Source: Parabacteroides sp. PM6-13 (GTDB taxonomy: Bacteria; Bacteroidota; Bacteroidia; Bacteroidales; Tannerellaceae). Taken from it: a DNA stretch of 64,000 nt. Each line of letters opens with the position of its first letter. Positions within the stretch are counted from its first letter, which is position 1. Made by a program: the position numbers and the translations under genes. Of the stretch, positions 1-8,408 are shown one piece after another. Where the stretch lies: positions 38,888 to 102,887 of the forward strand of contig NZ_JARXWF010000015.1 in NCBI RefSeq assembly GCF_029892605.1, written 5' to 3'. The notes beneath the pieces were generated by a model. That model ran no database searches. It was given only the letters and a program-made list of their open reading frames with translations, and was not told the DNA's origin.

Positions 1-598
1 TCACACCAAACAGAATCACCAAGGCGACACCTATACTCAACACCAGTCCAGTCGCGTAAAACGGTATATCCCAGGTCTCATTCAGCAACATAGAGATGGA
101 GTTCGCCTGCACACTATTGCCGATGCCAAAGGCAGCCAGGGCAGTGAAGATACAAAACAACACAGCCAGCCACTTCATCTTCAGCCCGGTAGACAGGGCA
201 TACATCGGTCCACCAATCATTTCGCCATTTTCGCCCTTCACCCTGTATTTCACCGCGAGCAGCCCTTCCGCATATTTGGTGGCAATACCAAACACCCCGG
301 TGATCCAGCACCAAAACACAGCGCCCGGCCCACCCAGGCTGACGGCGGTCGCCACCCCGATGATATTTCCCGTACCGATGGTGGCCGCCAGGGAGGTGAC
401 CAACGCACCAAACTGACTAACATCCCCTTCGGCCTGTTTATCGCGCGACACCGAAAGACGAATGGCGGTAAATATCTTCCGTTGAGGAAACTTCAGAAGA
501 ACCGTGAGGTATAAATGTGTGCCTAACAGCAAAATAATCATGGGCCATCCCCATAAGAACGAACTAAACTCGCTAAAGAAACGGTCTATGCCTTCCAT
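1..598 (-). CDS. Alanine/glycine:cation symporter (AGCS family), C-terminus outside window
   Basis: Reading the minus strand from the ATG at 598-596 gives an open frame that runs off the left edge, so only about the first 199 residues are visible. The N-terminus (MEGIDRFFSEFSSFLWGWP) leads into hydrophobic segments, and the stretch around GALVTSLAATIGTGNIIGVA is the strongly conserved AGCS signature. The family couples Na+ or H+ to alanine or glycine uptake across the inner membrane. The upstream neighbour on the same strand is the LRR gene, separated by a hairpin terminator, so this gene probably has its own promoter. Full length is usually 450-550 residues; completeness cannot be judged here. 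Confidence 0.88.
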   Translation of the reverse strand, partial: MEGIDRFFSEFSSFLWGWPMIILLLGTHLYLTVLLKFPQRKIFTAIRLSVSRDKQAEGDVSQFGALVTSLAATIGTGNIIGVATAVSLGGPGAVFWCWITGVFGIATKYAEGLLAVKYRVKGENGEMIGGPMYALSTGLKMKWLAVLFCIFTALAAFGIGNSVQANSISMLLNETWDIPFYATGLVLSIGVALVILFGV

Positions 599-627
599 TT
601 TTTATTGTTTATCGTTTGCTAATAAAA

Positions 628-658
628 CAAAAATAGAGAAAACAAATAGAAAAGCAAG
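628..658 (-). promoter_or_regulatory. Possible Bacteroidetes-type promoter of the AGCS symporter
   Basis: On the minus strand a TATTTTTG box (628-635) matches the Bacteroidetes -7 consensus TAnnTTTG. A CTTG (655-658), one base off the TTTG -33 box, lies 19 bp upstream. The -7 box is about 30 nt from the start codon. The region is AT-rich, so a chance match is possible. Confidence 0.35.
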
Positions 659-688
659 AAACGGGGAAAAATATACCCGTTTTTTTTA

Positions 689-736
689 TTCTCACCCGCA
701 TGAGAATTTTTTCTCACGCGGGTGAGAATTTTTTTT
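689..736. terminator. 47-bp hairpin with T-run, copy 1 of a dispersed repeat
   Basis: Arms TTCTCACCCGC and GCGGGTGAGAA (11 bp, perfect) continue through one A-C mismatch into TGAGAA/TTCTCA with a TTTT loop, giving an 18-bp stem followed by eight T. It lies between the LRR gene stop (746) and the symporter start (598), so it can end LRR transcription. The core is repeated base for base at 31,879-31,925, which is unusual for a terminator and suggests a mobile or REP-like unit. Confidence 0.75.
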
Positions 737-745
737 GCCGCTTTT

Positions 746-2263
746 TTAGGGCGTGAAAAAATCCTGTTTTTCTGCCTCTCGTTGCCGATTTTGGTCGATG
801 AAACCGGCAAAACGGGAGTCGCCATACTCCTCCCGGGTCAAAGCGATCATTTCCGCCACGGTGTATACCTCTTTTTTTACGGTGAGCCTGTTCTTTATAA
901 AGTCACGCGTACCGAAGGCACAAGCGCCGGTGATGGTTCGATAGGCCACAACGGCCTCCTCCAGCGTCAACTCGGTCTCCGGTGTCAGATATTCGTAGTC
1001 ACTCTTATCACGTTCGCTCATCTTGAAGAAGAGGTCTTCTTTAGCCTCCTTCAAGGTGTCGCCATGTGCCCAATGGCCTTTGCCATCGGTCACCAAGTAG
1101 GTTTCCTGCTCTTCATTCAGCCTTTTCACTTTGTAGACATGCCCCTTTTGGGCGACCACCTCCGTGAATAATCCATCAACTAAGATATATTTCCCGTCTT
1201 GCCATGTCATAGCCTCGTTTTTCGATCGATCCCCTACCAATGACAACAGACTGACATAGTCGGGTGATTGTATGTGACCTATACTTAACGAACTCATCTC
1301 TGGACGAAAGTCATCAGATAGCGAAGTGATACCCTCTAAGGATAAGTGTCTGCCTACTACAGGAGCAAAGTCGGCAGGCAGGGAGCTTAAGCCATTGAGA
1401 TACAATGACCTGCCTACCTTCAGATTGAAATGATCAGGCAACTCCGTAAGGGATGACAGACACAAGTCGCCGCCGACAATGGGATTAAAGCCTTCCGAAA
1501 TAGTTGTGCAACCGGATAAACCGAGTGAACCTCCTACGATGGGACAAAAGTCACGTGGGACTGTTTTCAACGCATACAGCTCCAAATCCCCTTGAACAAT
1601 AAGATTGAATCCTTCCGGGATGGAGGTGACAGCGTCTAACGAAAGGTCTACCGTATGGGGATTAAAGCCCTCTGGAATCTGAGTGATACCTAAAGACATA
1701 CGTCCGCCCACAGTGGGATTGAACCCTTCGGGCAATTCGGTGAGCTTGTTCAGATATAGGTCGTCCGGCACCTTCAGAGCGAAGCCTTTCGGCAAAGTTA
1801 CCACATTACAAAGATCCAAATAGCTGCCTACCGTCGGGTTGAACCCTTCAGGCACAGTCGTGAGCGCGGATAGAGATAAGCCACCTCCCACAATAAGATG
1901 GAAGTCTTGGGGTATATGGGTCAAACCATTCAATTGCAAATTCCCCTTCACCGTCGGATTGAATCCTTCGGGCAGGGTAGTCAGGCTGTCTAAACACAGA
2001 CTTTTTTCAATGACAGGACTGAACCCTTCGGGTAACTTGGTTGCCCTCGCCAGGCAGAGGTATCCCTCCACACGGGGATTAAAGCCTTCGGGTAATTCGG
2101 TCACCTCATTCATATACAGATCACCCTTTACATGCGGACTAAAGCCTTCGGGTACAAAAACCAACCCATACAAGTCGAGGTTTCCGTTTACCATCTCTTC
2201 CCCCCTAAACTGCTCTTCAGTAATACCTACTAATGCACAAAACTGCTCACTTGTCATTTTCAT
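746..2263 (-). CDS. Cytoplasmic leucine-rich-repeat protein with about 15 20-residue repeats
   Basis: 505 residues with no signal peptide. After a short N-terminal segment come about 15 tandem units of roughly 20 residues with the core LPEGFNPxVxGxLxL (residues about 30-330), an LRR-type solenoid. The last ~170 residues are repeat-free, charged and probably a separate folded domain (begins near DYVSLLSLVGDRS). One unit (IPEGFNPHTVD) is shortened. I do not recognise a specific function; LRR solenoids usually bind proteins. Monocistronic, with the shared hairpin just past its stop. It could be an accessory, phage- or defence-related gene, but nothing nearby shows this. Confidence 0.75.
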   Translation of the reverse strand: MKMTSEQFCALVGITEEQFRGEEMVNGNLDLYGLVFVPEGFSPHVKGDLYMNEVTELPEGFNPRVEGYLCLARATKLPEGFSPVIEKSLCLDSLTTLPEGFNPTVKGNLQLNGLTHIPQDFHLIVGGGLSLSALTTVPEGFNPTVGSYLDLCNVVTLPKGFALKVPDDLYLNKLTELPEGFNPTVGGRMSLGITQIPEGFNPHTVDLSLDAVTSIPEGFNLIVQGDLELYALKTVPRDFCPIVGGSLGLSGCTTISEGFNPIVGGDLCLSSLTELPDHFNLKVGRSLYLNGLSSLPADFAPVVGRHLSLEGITSLSDDFRPEMSSLSIGHIQSPDYVSLLSLVGDRSKNEAMTWQDGKYILVDGLFTEVVAQKGHVYKVKRLNEEQETYLVTDGKGHWAHGDTLKEAKEDLFFKMSERDKSDYEYLTPETELTLEEAVVAYRTITGACAFGTRDFIKNRLTVKKEVYTVAEMIALTREEYGDSRFAGFIDQNRQREAEKQDFFTP

Positions 2264-2472
2264 ATTCTTTTGTTTTTTAATTCTTTCTATTCCAAGAAAG
2301 ATGATTCACTGAAGCTAATTATACACAGGAGGGGAGGGGGATTTCTTGTTTTGAAAAAAAAATGCGCAGCGATAGTAAAAAAGAGAAATAATTGAAAAAA
2401 ATATGCAGCAACGGAAATTTGGAGCGAGATGTGTATATAATTACCCCTATCACATTAAAAACAAAAGAATTT

Positions 2473-3054
2473 ATGAAGAAAATGATCTACATCCACGGAC
2501 TCTCTTCTTCGGGCAGTTCACAAACGGTGAAAACACTGAGAACGCTGTTGCCTCAACATGAAGTAATAGCCCCCGACTTACCACTCAATCCGCAAGAAGC
2601 ATTGAGTTTACTTGTTTCCCTCTGTGAGAAGGAGAAACCCAACCTGATCATGGGCACATCCATGGGCGGTATGTTTGCGCAGCAGCTACATGGATTTGAG
2701 AAGATACTTATCAACCCTGCATTTCATGTTTCCGAAACGATGCGAAAACGAATAGGAATCAACCCATTCCTAAACAAACGAAAAGATGGCAGCAGTTCGT
2801 ATGAAATAACGGAAGCATTGTGTGATGCCTACTTAGAGATGGAGCAACAACAATTCACGAATATAACCCCTTTCGACAAAGAGAATACGTATGCTTTCTT
2901 TGGGAATGAGGACGATGAGGTTTGCTGTTATGAAGAGTATCACCAATACTACCAGCACTGCGTTTGGTATTTGGGCAAACACCGCTTGACATTTGAAACA
3001 ATTCAAGAAAATGTATTGCCAGTCATTGATTATTTATTGAATCAAACGGATTAA
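2473..3054 (+). CDS. YqiA-like alpha/beta-fold esterase
   Basis: 193 residues from the ATG at 2473; the frame is open further up to a TTG at 2392, but the conserved fold begins at MIYIHGLSSSG right after this ATG. The N-terminal HG oxyanion region, the nucleophile elbow GTSMGG (Ser near residue 65) and a late His in GKHRLT match the YqiA/UPF0227 group of small alpha/beta hydrolases, which act on short acyl esters. Substrate unknown. It is divergent from the LRR gene and convergent with the small secreted protein. Cytoplasmic, since no signal sequence is seen. Confidence 0.75.
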   Translation: MKKMIYIHGLSSSGSSQTVKTLRTLLPQHEVIAPDLPLNPQEALSLLVSLCEKEKPNLIMGTSMGGMFAQQLHGFEKILINPAFHVSETMRKRIGINPFLNKRKDGSSSYEITEALCDAYLEMEQQQFTNITPFDKENTYAFFGNEDDEVCCYEEYHQYYQHCVWYLGKHRLTFETIQENVLPVIDYLLNQTD

Positions 3055-3082
3055 GGGCTATATCGCCATGCACCAGCTTTCT

Positions 3083-3472
3083 CTAACGAGCATTATTTGC
3101 TGCCCGGGTGGCTATTTTCTTGCACTTTCGGTCGTAGGTGTGAATCCAATTGCCTTTTTGGGCGGTGAAGGAGTTGCCGGCTGCGCCTTTTACTTCGTAT
3201 CCGGAAGCCGACATGGAAGCGATTCGCTTACATTTTATGTCGTACGTGTAGATCCAGTTTCCGCTGAGGACAACAAAAAAATCGGATGCTATGCCGACTA
3301 CTTTTCGATTCGAGGCGGACATAGAAGAACACTTTTTCCCCTTTCCATCGTAGACATGGATCCAATTGCCGACGTTCTGCACATCGGAAATCACCTCTTT
3401 GTCAGGGTCCGATGCCATACACGGAGAGACAATTAAACTAATAAAGGCTAATAGGATGAAGATTCGTTTCAT
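3083..3472 (-). CDS. Small secreted protein with three internal repeats
   Basis: 129 residues. I use the ATG at 3472 (MKRIFILLAFISL) rather than the one at 3478 because the positively charged n-region then starts directly. A signal peptide ends near SPCMA. The mature protein has three ~35-residue units, each beginning GNWIHVYD/GNWIYTYD/GNWIHTYD and followed by a K-rich stretch and S-A-S. The aromatic-rich repeat suggests a small beta propeller- or WG-repeat-like fold exposed in the periplasm or outside. No family recognised with confidence. Convergent with the esterase gene, 28 bp away. Confidence 0.6.
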   Translation of the reverse strand: MKRIFILLAFISLIVSPCMASDPDKEVISDVQNVGNWIHVYDGKGKKCSSMSASNRKVVGIASDFFVVLSGNWIYTYDIKCKRIASMSASGYEVKGAAGNSFTAQKGNWIHTYDRKCKKIATRAANNAR

Positions 3473-3571
3473 ATGCATAAATTAATTATTCGGTTGCAAT
3501 TTATAATTCAACCAATGCTATTTACTTCAACAAAAGTAAGCTATATCTATGCCAAATCAACGCGCAGGTTT

Positions 3572-3895
3572 TTAGCCATTGCGAGTTCCTCGTTTCCTAT
3601 GGAGGTTTTTATTAATCTGATCTAATTCTGCCATGGTGGAATAGCGTGGTTCAGACAATAACAAATTTAATTCATCTACATAGCCTAATGCTTTTGCTAA
3701 AGAGACAAAAGAGGCTAAAGAAATGGCATACTGAGTTTCAAACTTAGTAATTGTTGGTACCGGCACTCTACTTAACTCAGACAGGGCATTGCGAGACAAG
3801 CCCTTTTCCAACCGCCGCTTCTGAAGTTTCTGGGCAAGCCCCTTCATGATATCGTCAGTTGTATTTACTTCGAATGTGTATAACAAATTATTCAT
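3572..3895 (-). CDS. XRE-family helix-turn-helix regulator (HipB-like, orphan)
   Basis: 107 residues with a Cro/C1-type helix-turn-helix at about residues 20-75 (KLQKRRLEKGLSRNALSELS, then recognition helix around PVPTITKFE). The layout resembles antitoxin-type regulators that precede HipA-like kinases, but the next gene downstream is the unrelated secreted repeat protein, so no partner toxin is present. It has a near-ideal Bacteroidetes promoter at 3943-3973 and probably represses itself. It could be the remnant of a toxin-antitoxin module or a free-standing regulator. Confidence 0.7.
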   Translation of the reverse strand: MNNLLYTFEVNTTDDIMKGLAQKLQKRRLEKGLSRNALSELSRVPVPTITKFETQYAISLASFVSLAKALGYVDELNLLLSEPRYSTMAELDQINKNLHRKRGTRNG

Positions 3896-3942
3896 ACGAT
3901 AGTATCCCTAACTATAGACAATTAATATTATTATAGTAATTA

Positions 3943-3973
3943 CAAATGTAAAAAGAATTTTTCCATTTTCAAA
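3943..3973 (-). promoter_or_regulatory. Consensus Bacteroidetes promoter of the XRE gene
   Basis: Minus strand: TTTG (3970-3973), 19-bp spacer, TACATTTG (3943-3950). Both boxes match the primary Bacteroidetes sigma-factor consensus (TTTG, 19-21 bp, TAnnTTTG) exactly. Transcription would begin a few bases below 3943 and reach the ATG at 3895 after a short leader. Confidence 0.65.
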
Positions 3974-4025
3974 ACGAATCCGGAATCCGCGGATGGTATG
4001 CAAGGAAAACGGAGAAAACGATAGC

Positions 4026-4763
4026 CTAATCGCCTACAACAGCACTCAGTTTTTCAAGGATAGCGATAAGGGCACTATGGATTTTGTAATAGTCAGTTTG
4101 TAGTGTTAGGCCTTTGTTTAAGTAGATACGTTTATTGACCTCAATCATGACGGAGTCGTGTTCTGTATTGTCTACAACCAAAGAGCCGCTATAGGGGAAA
4201 TTCAATGCCACCGAATAGTTCCGAAACTCCAACGTCTCTTTCATGATGAGGCATATTTCCTTTCCCTTTTCATCGTTGTATCCCAAACAAAAGTCGGGCA
4301 ACTCGCCCGTTTTGAAATCCTCATCACACGCATATGGTTCGTTGCTAAAAGAGTGGCAATCGATCAATAAGGGCTTGATATCGTTATCGTTCAGTCTTTT
4401 GACCGCATGATATAGGTTGGCATGATGCTCCCAATACACTTTGTTGACCTCTGCCAAATTGATACGATCGACATCTCTAATCCCCTTCAAGTTGACACCA
4501 CGCGTATAGCAATAGCCCATCCCCCTTCCGAACATAGGCTCCTTTGAGTTATCGAAATACCTTTCCACATCACAATAAATCCGGGAATACCCAAATTTAA
4601 CCACCTCTACATGTTGCATAGAATTGTGAAACAGCTTATCCACAAAATGATCCGTCAGGCAATCAATCGACTGAGCCACCTCTTCCCTATCAGTAAACTC
4701 ATCCCAATTCGGAATATAAGTCGACGCGTGGGGGATATGTAAAATAAGATTGGGGTACTTCAT
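4026..4763 (-). CDS. N-formylglutamate amidohydrolase family protein
   Basis: 245 residues from the ATG at 4763 (MKYPNLILHIPHASTYIP); an upstream in-frame ATG at 4790 would add nine residues without conserved character. The N-terminal HIPHAS motif, D-x-L-T-D and Y-x-R-x-Y-C-D-V-E-R, and the later IDCHSFSNEPY are hallmarks of the FGase family, which hydrolyses N-formyl-L-glutamate (end of histidine degradation) or related N-acyl amino acids. No other histidine-degradation gene is near, so the substrate is uncertain. Soluble enzyme; divergent from the truncated ADP-ribosylglycohydrolase. Confidence 0.82.
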   Translation of the reverse strand: MKYPNLILHIPHASTYIPNWDEFTDREEVAQSIDCLTDHFVDKLFHNSMQHVEVVKFGYSRIYCDVERYFDNSKEPMFGRGMGYCYTRGVNLKGIRDVDRINLAEVNKVYWEHHANLYHAVKRLNDNDIKPLLIDCHSFSNEPYACDEDFKTGELPDFCLGYNDEKGKEICLIMKETLEFRNYSVALNFPYSGSLVVDNTEHDSVMIEVNKRIYLNKGLTLQTDYYKIHSALIAILEKLSAVVGD

Positions 4764-4810
4764 ATTGTTTTTTTCGTAAAAGTAGAACAAATAACGATAC
4801 GTCCCTCCAA

Positions 4811-5257
4811 ATGGATGATATGGACGAAATGGATCTTTTACCCATGCCTCTGGAAGGAGTTAAAGGGGCGCAAGCAACAGCTGTCTGCGTTTATATAGCA
4901 CGTATAGGAACGTCTAAAGAGCAGATAAAAGCGTATATAGAGAATACTTTTGGTTATGATCTTCAACGCACTTGCGATCAGATACGACCAACTTATCGCT
5001 TTAACGAGAGCTGCCAGGGAACAGTTCCGGAAGCAATCATTGCCTTTCTGGGAAGCAATGACTTTGAGCACGCTATTCGCTTAGGAATCTCTTTAGGAGG
5101 AGACAGCGATACGTTGGCTGCAATTACCGGTGGTATAGCAGAAGCTTATTACAAAGTCATGCCAGAACATATTCAACAAGAGGTAATTGCACGTCTGCCA
5201 GATGAATTTATAGAAGTCCTACGACAGTTTTACCTTAGATTTATTGCGAATAGGTAA
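4811..5257 (+). pseudogene. ADP-ribosylglycohydrolase, C-terminal fragment only
   Basis: 148 residues matching only the second half of the DraG/ADP-ribosylglycohydrolase fold: EGVKGAQATA, then GTVPEAIIAFL, then the metal-binding GGDSDTLAAITG. The family is usually 250-320 residues and needs N-terminal acidic metal ligands, which are absent. The short leader (MDDMDEMDLLPM) looks like out-of-frame noise and the N-formylglutamate amidohydrolase start lies immediately upstream, so the 5' half was lost. It overlaps the BspA-like gene end by 39 bp, convergently. Probably inactive. Confidence 0.7.
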
Positions 5258-7168
5258 GATGTTTTTGAATTTTCCCCAATGCGGATCATTTTTATAAGTC
5301 TCGATAGAGACTGATGGTACATATAATTTGCAAACGTCATAATCGATATCCCAAAGCTCATAAACAGAGCAAGGAGATTCGTTGCCGATTGTTATTTTCT
5401 TTAGGTTAGAGCAACCCCAGAAGCAATCTTTCTCTATTGTTGTGATATTTTTTGACAGATAGATTTCGGATAAACTTTCACAACACAAAAATGCTCCTTC
5501 ACCGATTGAAGTGACCGAATCTCCAAGAGAGGCTTTTGTTAAGTATTTATTGTAGGCAAATAGATATTTGCTAATCGATGATATCGAGTTAGGAATACGA
5601 ATGCTTTGTATTCCACATAGAGAGAAGGCTCCTGTTCTAATCTGCGAAACTGATTCAGGAATGATTATCTTGCTTAAATATTCACATCCCCAAAAGGCAA
5701 AACGATTAATACTCTTTACCGTATTCGGAATACGGTATGTCCCCCCTACACATCTTGCAGAACAAATCAAAGTATTCTTCTTTTTGTCAAATAATACGCC
5801 ATTCCTTGACGCATAGTGTTCATTATCTTTATCGACAGAAATAGCATATAACAAAGGAGAGATTGGACGCTTACTAACTATTTTCACAAAAGAGGCAGGC
5901 AAATGGATATCCACAAGCATTTCAATATCTTCAACATCCTCGATCTCAGTAAATTTCCCTTCAAGGACTGAAAAATTAAAACTCTTTATGCCTTCACAAA
6001 CGACTATCTTTTTTACTCCTTTAAGTAATTGCCGCCATTTCTTCATACATCCTCTCACATTCATCATACCCTTTCCTCCCAAGTAGAGGGCACTTTCTTT
6101 TTTCTGCCAAGAAAATGTGTTGATTGTTCCGCTTGTTTCTATTTGGATATAGCAAGGTTGTGTCACATCGGTGACAGGTAAAACATTTTTTAGACACTCC
6201 CAACGCTGATCTTTCCTGTAGGTCTCTATAAACTCAGAATGAACAAACAATGTACAAGCATAAGTGTTAATCCCTAAGGCCTTAAAATTTTCATAAGAGA
6301 ATTTATTAGGAATTACTATTTTCTTTAGGCTATGACAACCCCAAAAACAGTCATTAAACACCTTTTGGATATTTTTCGAGATATAGACTTCGGAGAGATT
6401 TTCACAATCCTTAAACGCATTCCATCCTATTGAAGTTACAGAATCGGGAATGTAAATATTATTCAAATTCAGACATTCTTCAAAAGCGCTGAATCCTATC
6501 CCTGTTATTGTTATTGGAAGATGAATTTTCTTTAGATTATGACAGCCCTGAAAAGCAAAATCAGCAATATAACGCATACCTTCTGAGATATATACCTCCT
6601 CTAATTTACAACATCCGCTAAAAGCATAAATATCCGCCCAAACCACTGATTCAGGTATGAATAGTTTTGTTAAATTAGAACAGCAACTAAAGGCACAACT
6701 TCCAATCGAAGTTACTGTATCTGGGATGTGGTATGTTCCTTGTAGTTGATTTGAACAGCAAACTATGTGTGTTTTATTTTTGTTAAATAGTACATTATCT
6801 TCTACTGTATAATGATTATTATCTTTATGTACAGATACAGATTGTAGTCTACTGCAATCTGTGAGATTTAGTTTTTCTACTGAAGCTGGTAGGTAAAGTT
6901 CTTCTAATCCGTGAAAATTATTTTGTACTGTATCAATGCCAAGAACCCCTTCTCCAATAACAAGTTTTCTTACACCTATACTTATTTTATCCCATATATC
7001 TATATATCCTCTGCTTGTCAGCAATCCTTTCCCATCCAAATACAAGATATCTTTATCCTCTCTTCGCCAGGAGAATGCGCCAAATGTGCCACTTCCGTTC
7101 ATATACAGAATACCTTTTTCTCTCCACCAATGGTATGTGGCGGTAGTATCCTTTGTTTCCGTTCGCAT
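5219..7168 (-). CDS. BspA-like LRR_5 protein, internally duplicated
   Basis: 649 residues built of LRR_5/BspA-type units (for example IPDTVTSIGSCAFSCCSNL and IPNTVKSINRFAFWGCEYL). The protein is two copies of a ~310-residue module: residues ~10-330 and ~335-645 each start with a T/S-W-x-(8-10)-LY-x-G-K-G segment, run through Cys-rich LRRs, and end with a similar tail (ETYRKDQRW...NVLPV and ETYKNDPHW...NILPI). BspA relatives are usually surface adhesins, but no signal peptide or sorting domain is visible, so this one may act in the cytoplasm. It follows a DNA-binding-like gene by 33 bp, probably one operon. Confidence 0.78.
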   Translation of the reverse strand: MRTETKDTTATYHWWREKGILYMNGSGTFGAFSWRREDKDILYLDGKGLLTSRGYIDIWDKISIGVRKLVIGEGVLGIDTVQNNFHGLEELYLPASVEKLNLTDCSRLQSVSVHKDNNHYTVEDNVLFNKNKTHIVCCSNQLQGTYHIPDTVTSIGSCAFSCCSNLTKLFIPESVVWADIYAFSGCCKLEEVYISEGMRYIADFAFQGCHNLKKIHLPITITGIGFSAFEECLNLNNIYIPDSVTSIGWNAFKDCENLSEVYISKNIQKVFNDCFWGCHSLKKIVIPNKFSYENFKALGINTYACTLFVHSEFIETYRKDQRWECLKNVLPVTDVTQPCYIQIETSGTINTFSWQKKESALYLGGKGMMNVRGCMKKWRQLLKGVKKIVVCEGIKSFNFSVLEGKFTEIEDVEDIEMLVDIHLPASFVKIVSKRPISPLLYAISVDKDNEHYASRNGVLFDKKKNTLICSARCVGGTYRIPNTVKSINRFAFWGCEYLSKIIIPESVSQIRTGAFSLCGIQSIRIPNSISSISKYLFAYNKYLTKASLGDSVTSIGEGAFLCCESLSEIYLSKNITTIEKDCFWGCSNLKKITIGNESPCSVYELWDIDYDVCKLYVPSVSIETYKNDPHWGKFKNILPIRNKSKVKLS

Positions 7169-7201
7169 TAATTCAATAGGTGTCTTATGCCTTCGCGATA
7201 G

Positions 7202-7768
7202 TTACTCCACTTTTATGACTGTCATTGCCGTAATACCAGATATCTTTCCGGCAATGAGATCTCCTATATTTTCATTATTCCGCATCACATTGTAAATATA
7301 CAAAGGACGATCTCGTAGGAAGATCTCAATCTCAACGCTATCGCCAATTTGCAATTTGGAATTTATGCTTTCAACAACTGTGAAGAGCCATTCTTCTTGA
7401 TGTTCCACTACAACCACTCGTCCAGGTGAATATTCAAAACGTACCTTCTCTCCCTTTTTCAACGTTCTACTCCTAATCATTTCATTACGGCGAATGTATT
7501 TTGACGATATGATTGGTTCTGATATATGTTGCAAAAGCATATCCCAATCATCAAAGCCAATGTAGTTCGCTATAATATCTAACGTACTCAGGCGAGGAGT
7601 CTGGACACCATCCTTAATAAAACCGAGCAAACGTTTAAGCGTATTGGAACTGACGCTTTCTTTCAATGTGTCCGCTATTTCTCTGGATATATTCTCACAA
7701 TCAGAAGGGTATCTGATTTTCTTCCCATACTTATTCTCTAACAGGTTGACTATATAAGGTGACAGCAT
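7202..7768 (-). CDS. Helix-turn-helix-like protein with C-terminal beta domain
   Basis: 188 residues. The N-terminal ~80 residues (ENISREIADTLKES, TLKRLLGFI, RLSTLDIIANYIGFDDWD) are a helical segment I associate with Bacteroidetes regulator-like proteins that select a few genes. The C-terminal ~90 residues are beta-rich with a KGEKVRFEYSPGRVVVVEH strand pair. No signal peptide or membrane segment. First gene of the pair with the BspA-like protein. Function not established; local regulator is the simplest reading. Confidence 0.55.
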   Translation of the reverse strand: MLSPYIVNLLENKYGKKIRYPSDCENISREIADTLKESVSSNTLKRLLGFIKDGVQTPRLSTLDIIANYIGFDDWDMLLQHISEPIISSKYIRRNEMIRSRTLKKGEKVRFEYSPGRVVVVEHQEEWLFTVVESINSKLQIGDSVEIEIFLRDRPLYIYNVMRNNENIGDLIAGKISGITAMTVIKVE

Positions 7769-7874
7769 ATCGTTTTTTTACAAACGTACAATAAAAAAGC
7801 ATACTATTCCCCCGTAGTGGACAAAATAGATACGATTAGACGTTGATCCATAGAATAATCTTGCCGTTTCTTTC

Positions 7875-8405
7875 TCAAATTATTCCCTCTTCTCTCAACT
7901 CTTTATAGGTGGGGATTCCTCCGCCTTGTATCTCAAACGGGACTATTCCATTTAATACGTTATTGTCGAATCTGAAGTTTTTGAACTCTAACAAGATCAG
8001 GTCCTTTTCCTTTTGATACTCCTTAACCCATACCGTTCCGCTATAATCCAATGGATCGATTTCAGAGGGATATAGGATCGGCAACGGAAACTTCCCGTAA
8101 CGAAGACAAGCAAGATCCGATTTGCTATGATCACACAAGATGTCTCCCGTTTTCAAATCTTTATAGATCGACCAATTGAAAGACATCTCCTTTACCATAT
8201 CTTCCTCTATTAGGTAGAGATCAAAATACAAGGTTAAAATATCATACTCCAGACCAGCGCTACATGAGGCTCCACTTCCCTTTATCTCTGTTGCGTTCAA
8301 TTCGATATCAAAAGGATTACCCCTGAGCAGAGCATTTTTGACCAGTTTCTCACAAGATACGAAGAATACTGCACTAAACAAGATAAAGATAATACTCTTT
8401 TTCAT
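7875..8405 (-). CDS. Predicted lipoprotein of unknown function
   Basis: 176 residues. The N-terminus MKKSIIFILFSAVFFVSCEK is a lipoprotein signal with the lipobox ending VSC, and residue +2 is Glu. The mature part is beta-rich with no motif I recognise. It starts 3 bp after the stop of the upstream beta-barrel gene, so the two are co-transcribed and the lipoprotein may act with that barrel at the outer membrane. Confidence 0.6.
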   Translation of the reverse strand: MKKSIIFILFSAVFFVSCEKLVKNALLRGNPFDIELNATEIKGSGASCSAGLEYDILTLYFDLYLIEEDMVKEMSFNWSIYKDLKTGDILCDHSKSDLACLRYGKFPLPILYPSEIDPLDYSGTVWVKEYQKEKDLILLEFKNFRFDNNVLNGIVPFEIQGGGIPTYKELREEGII

Positions 8406-8408
8406 ACC

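Noticed and set aside
3572..3895. HipBA toxin-antitoxin operon
   Set aside because: The XRE gene looks HipB-like, but no HipA-type kinase follows; the adjacent gene is a secreted repeat protein.
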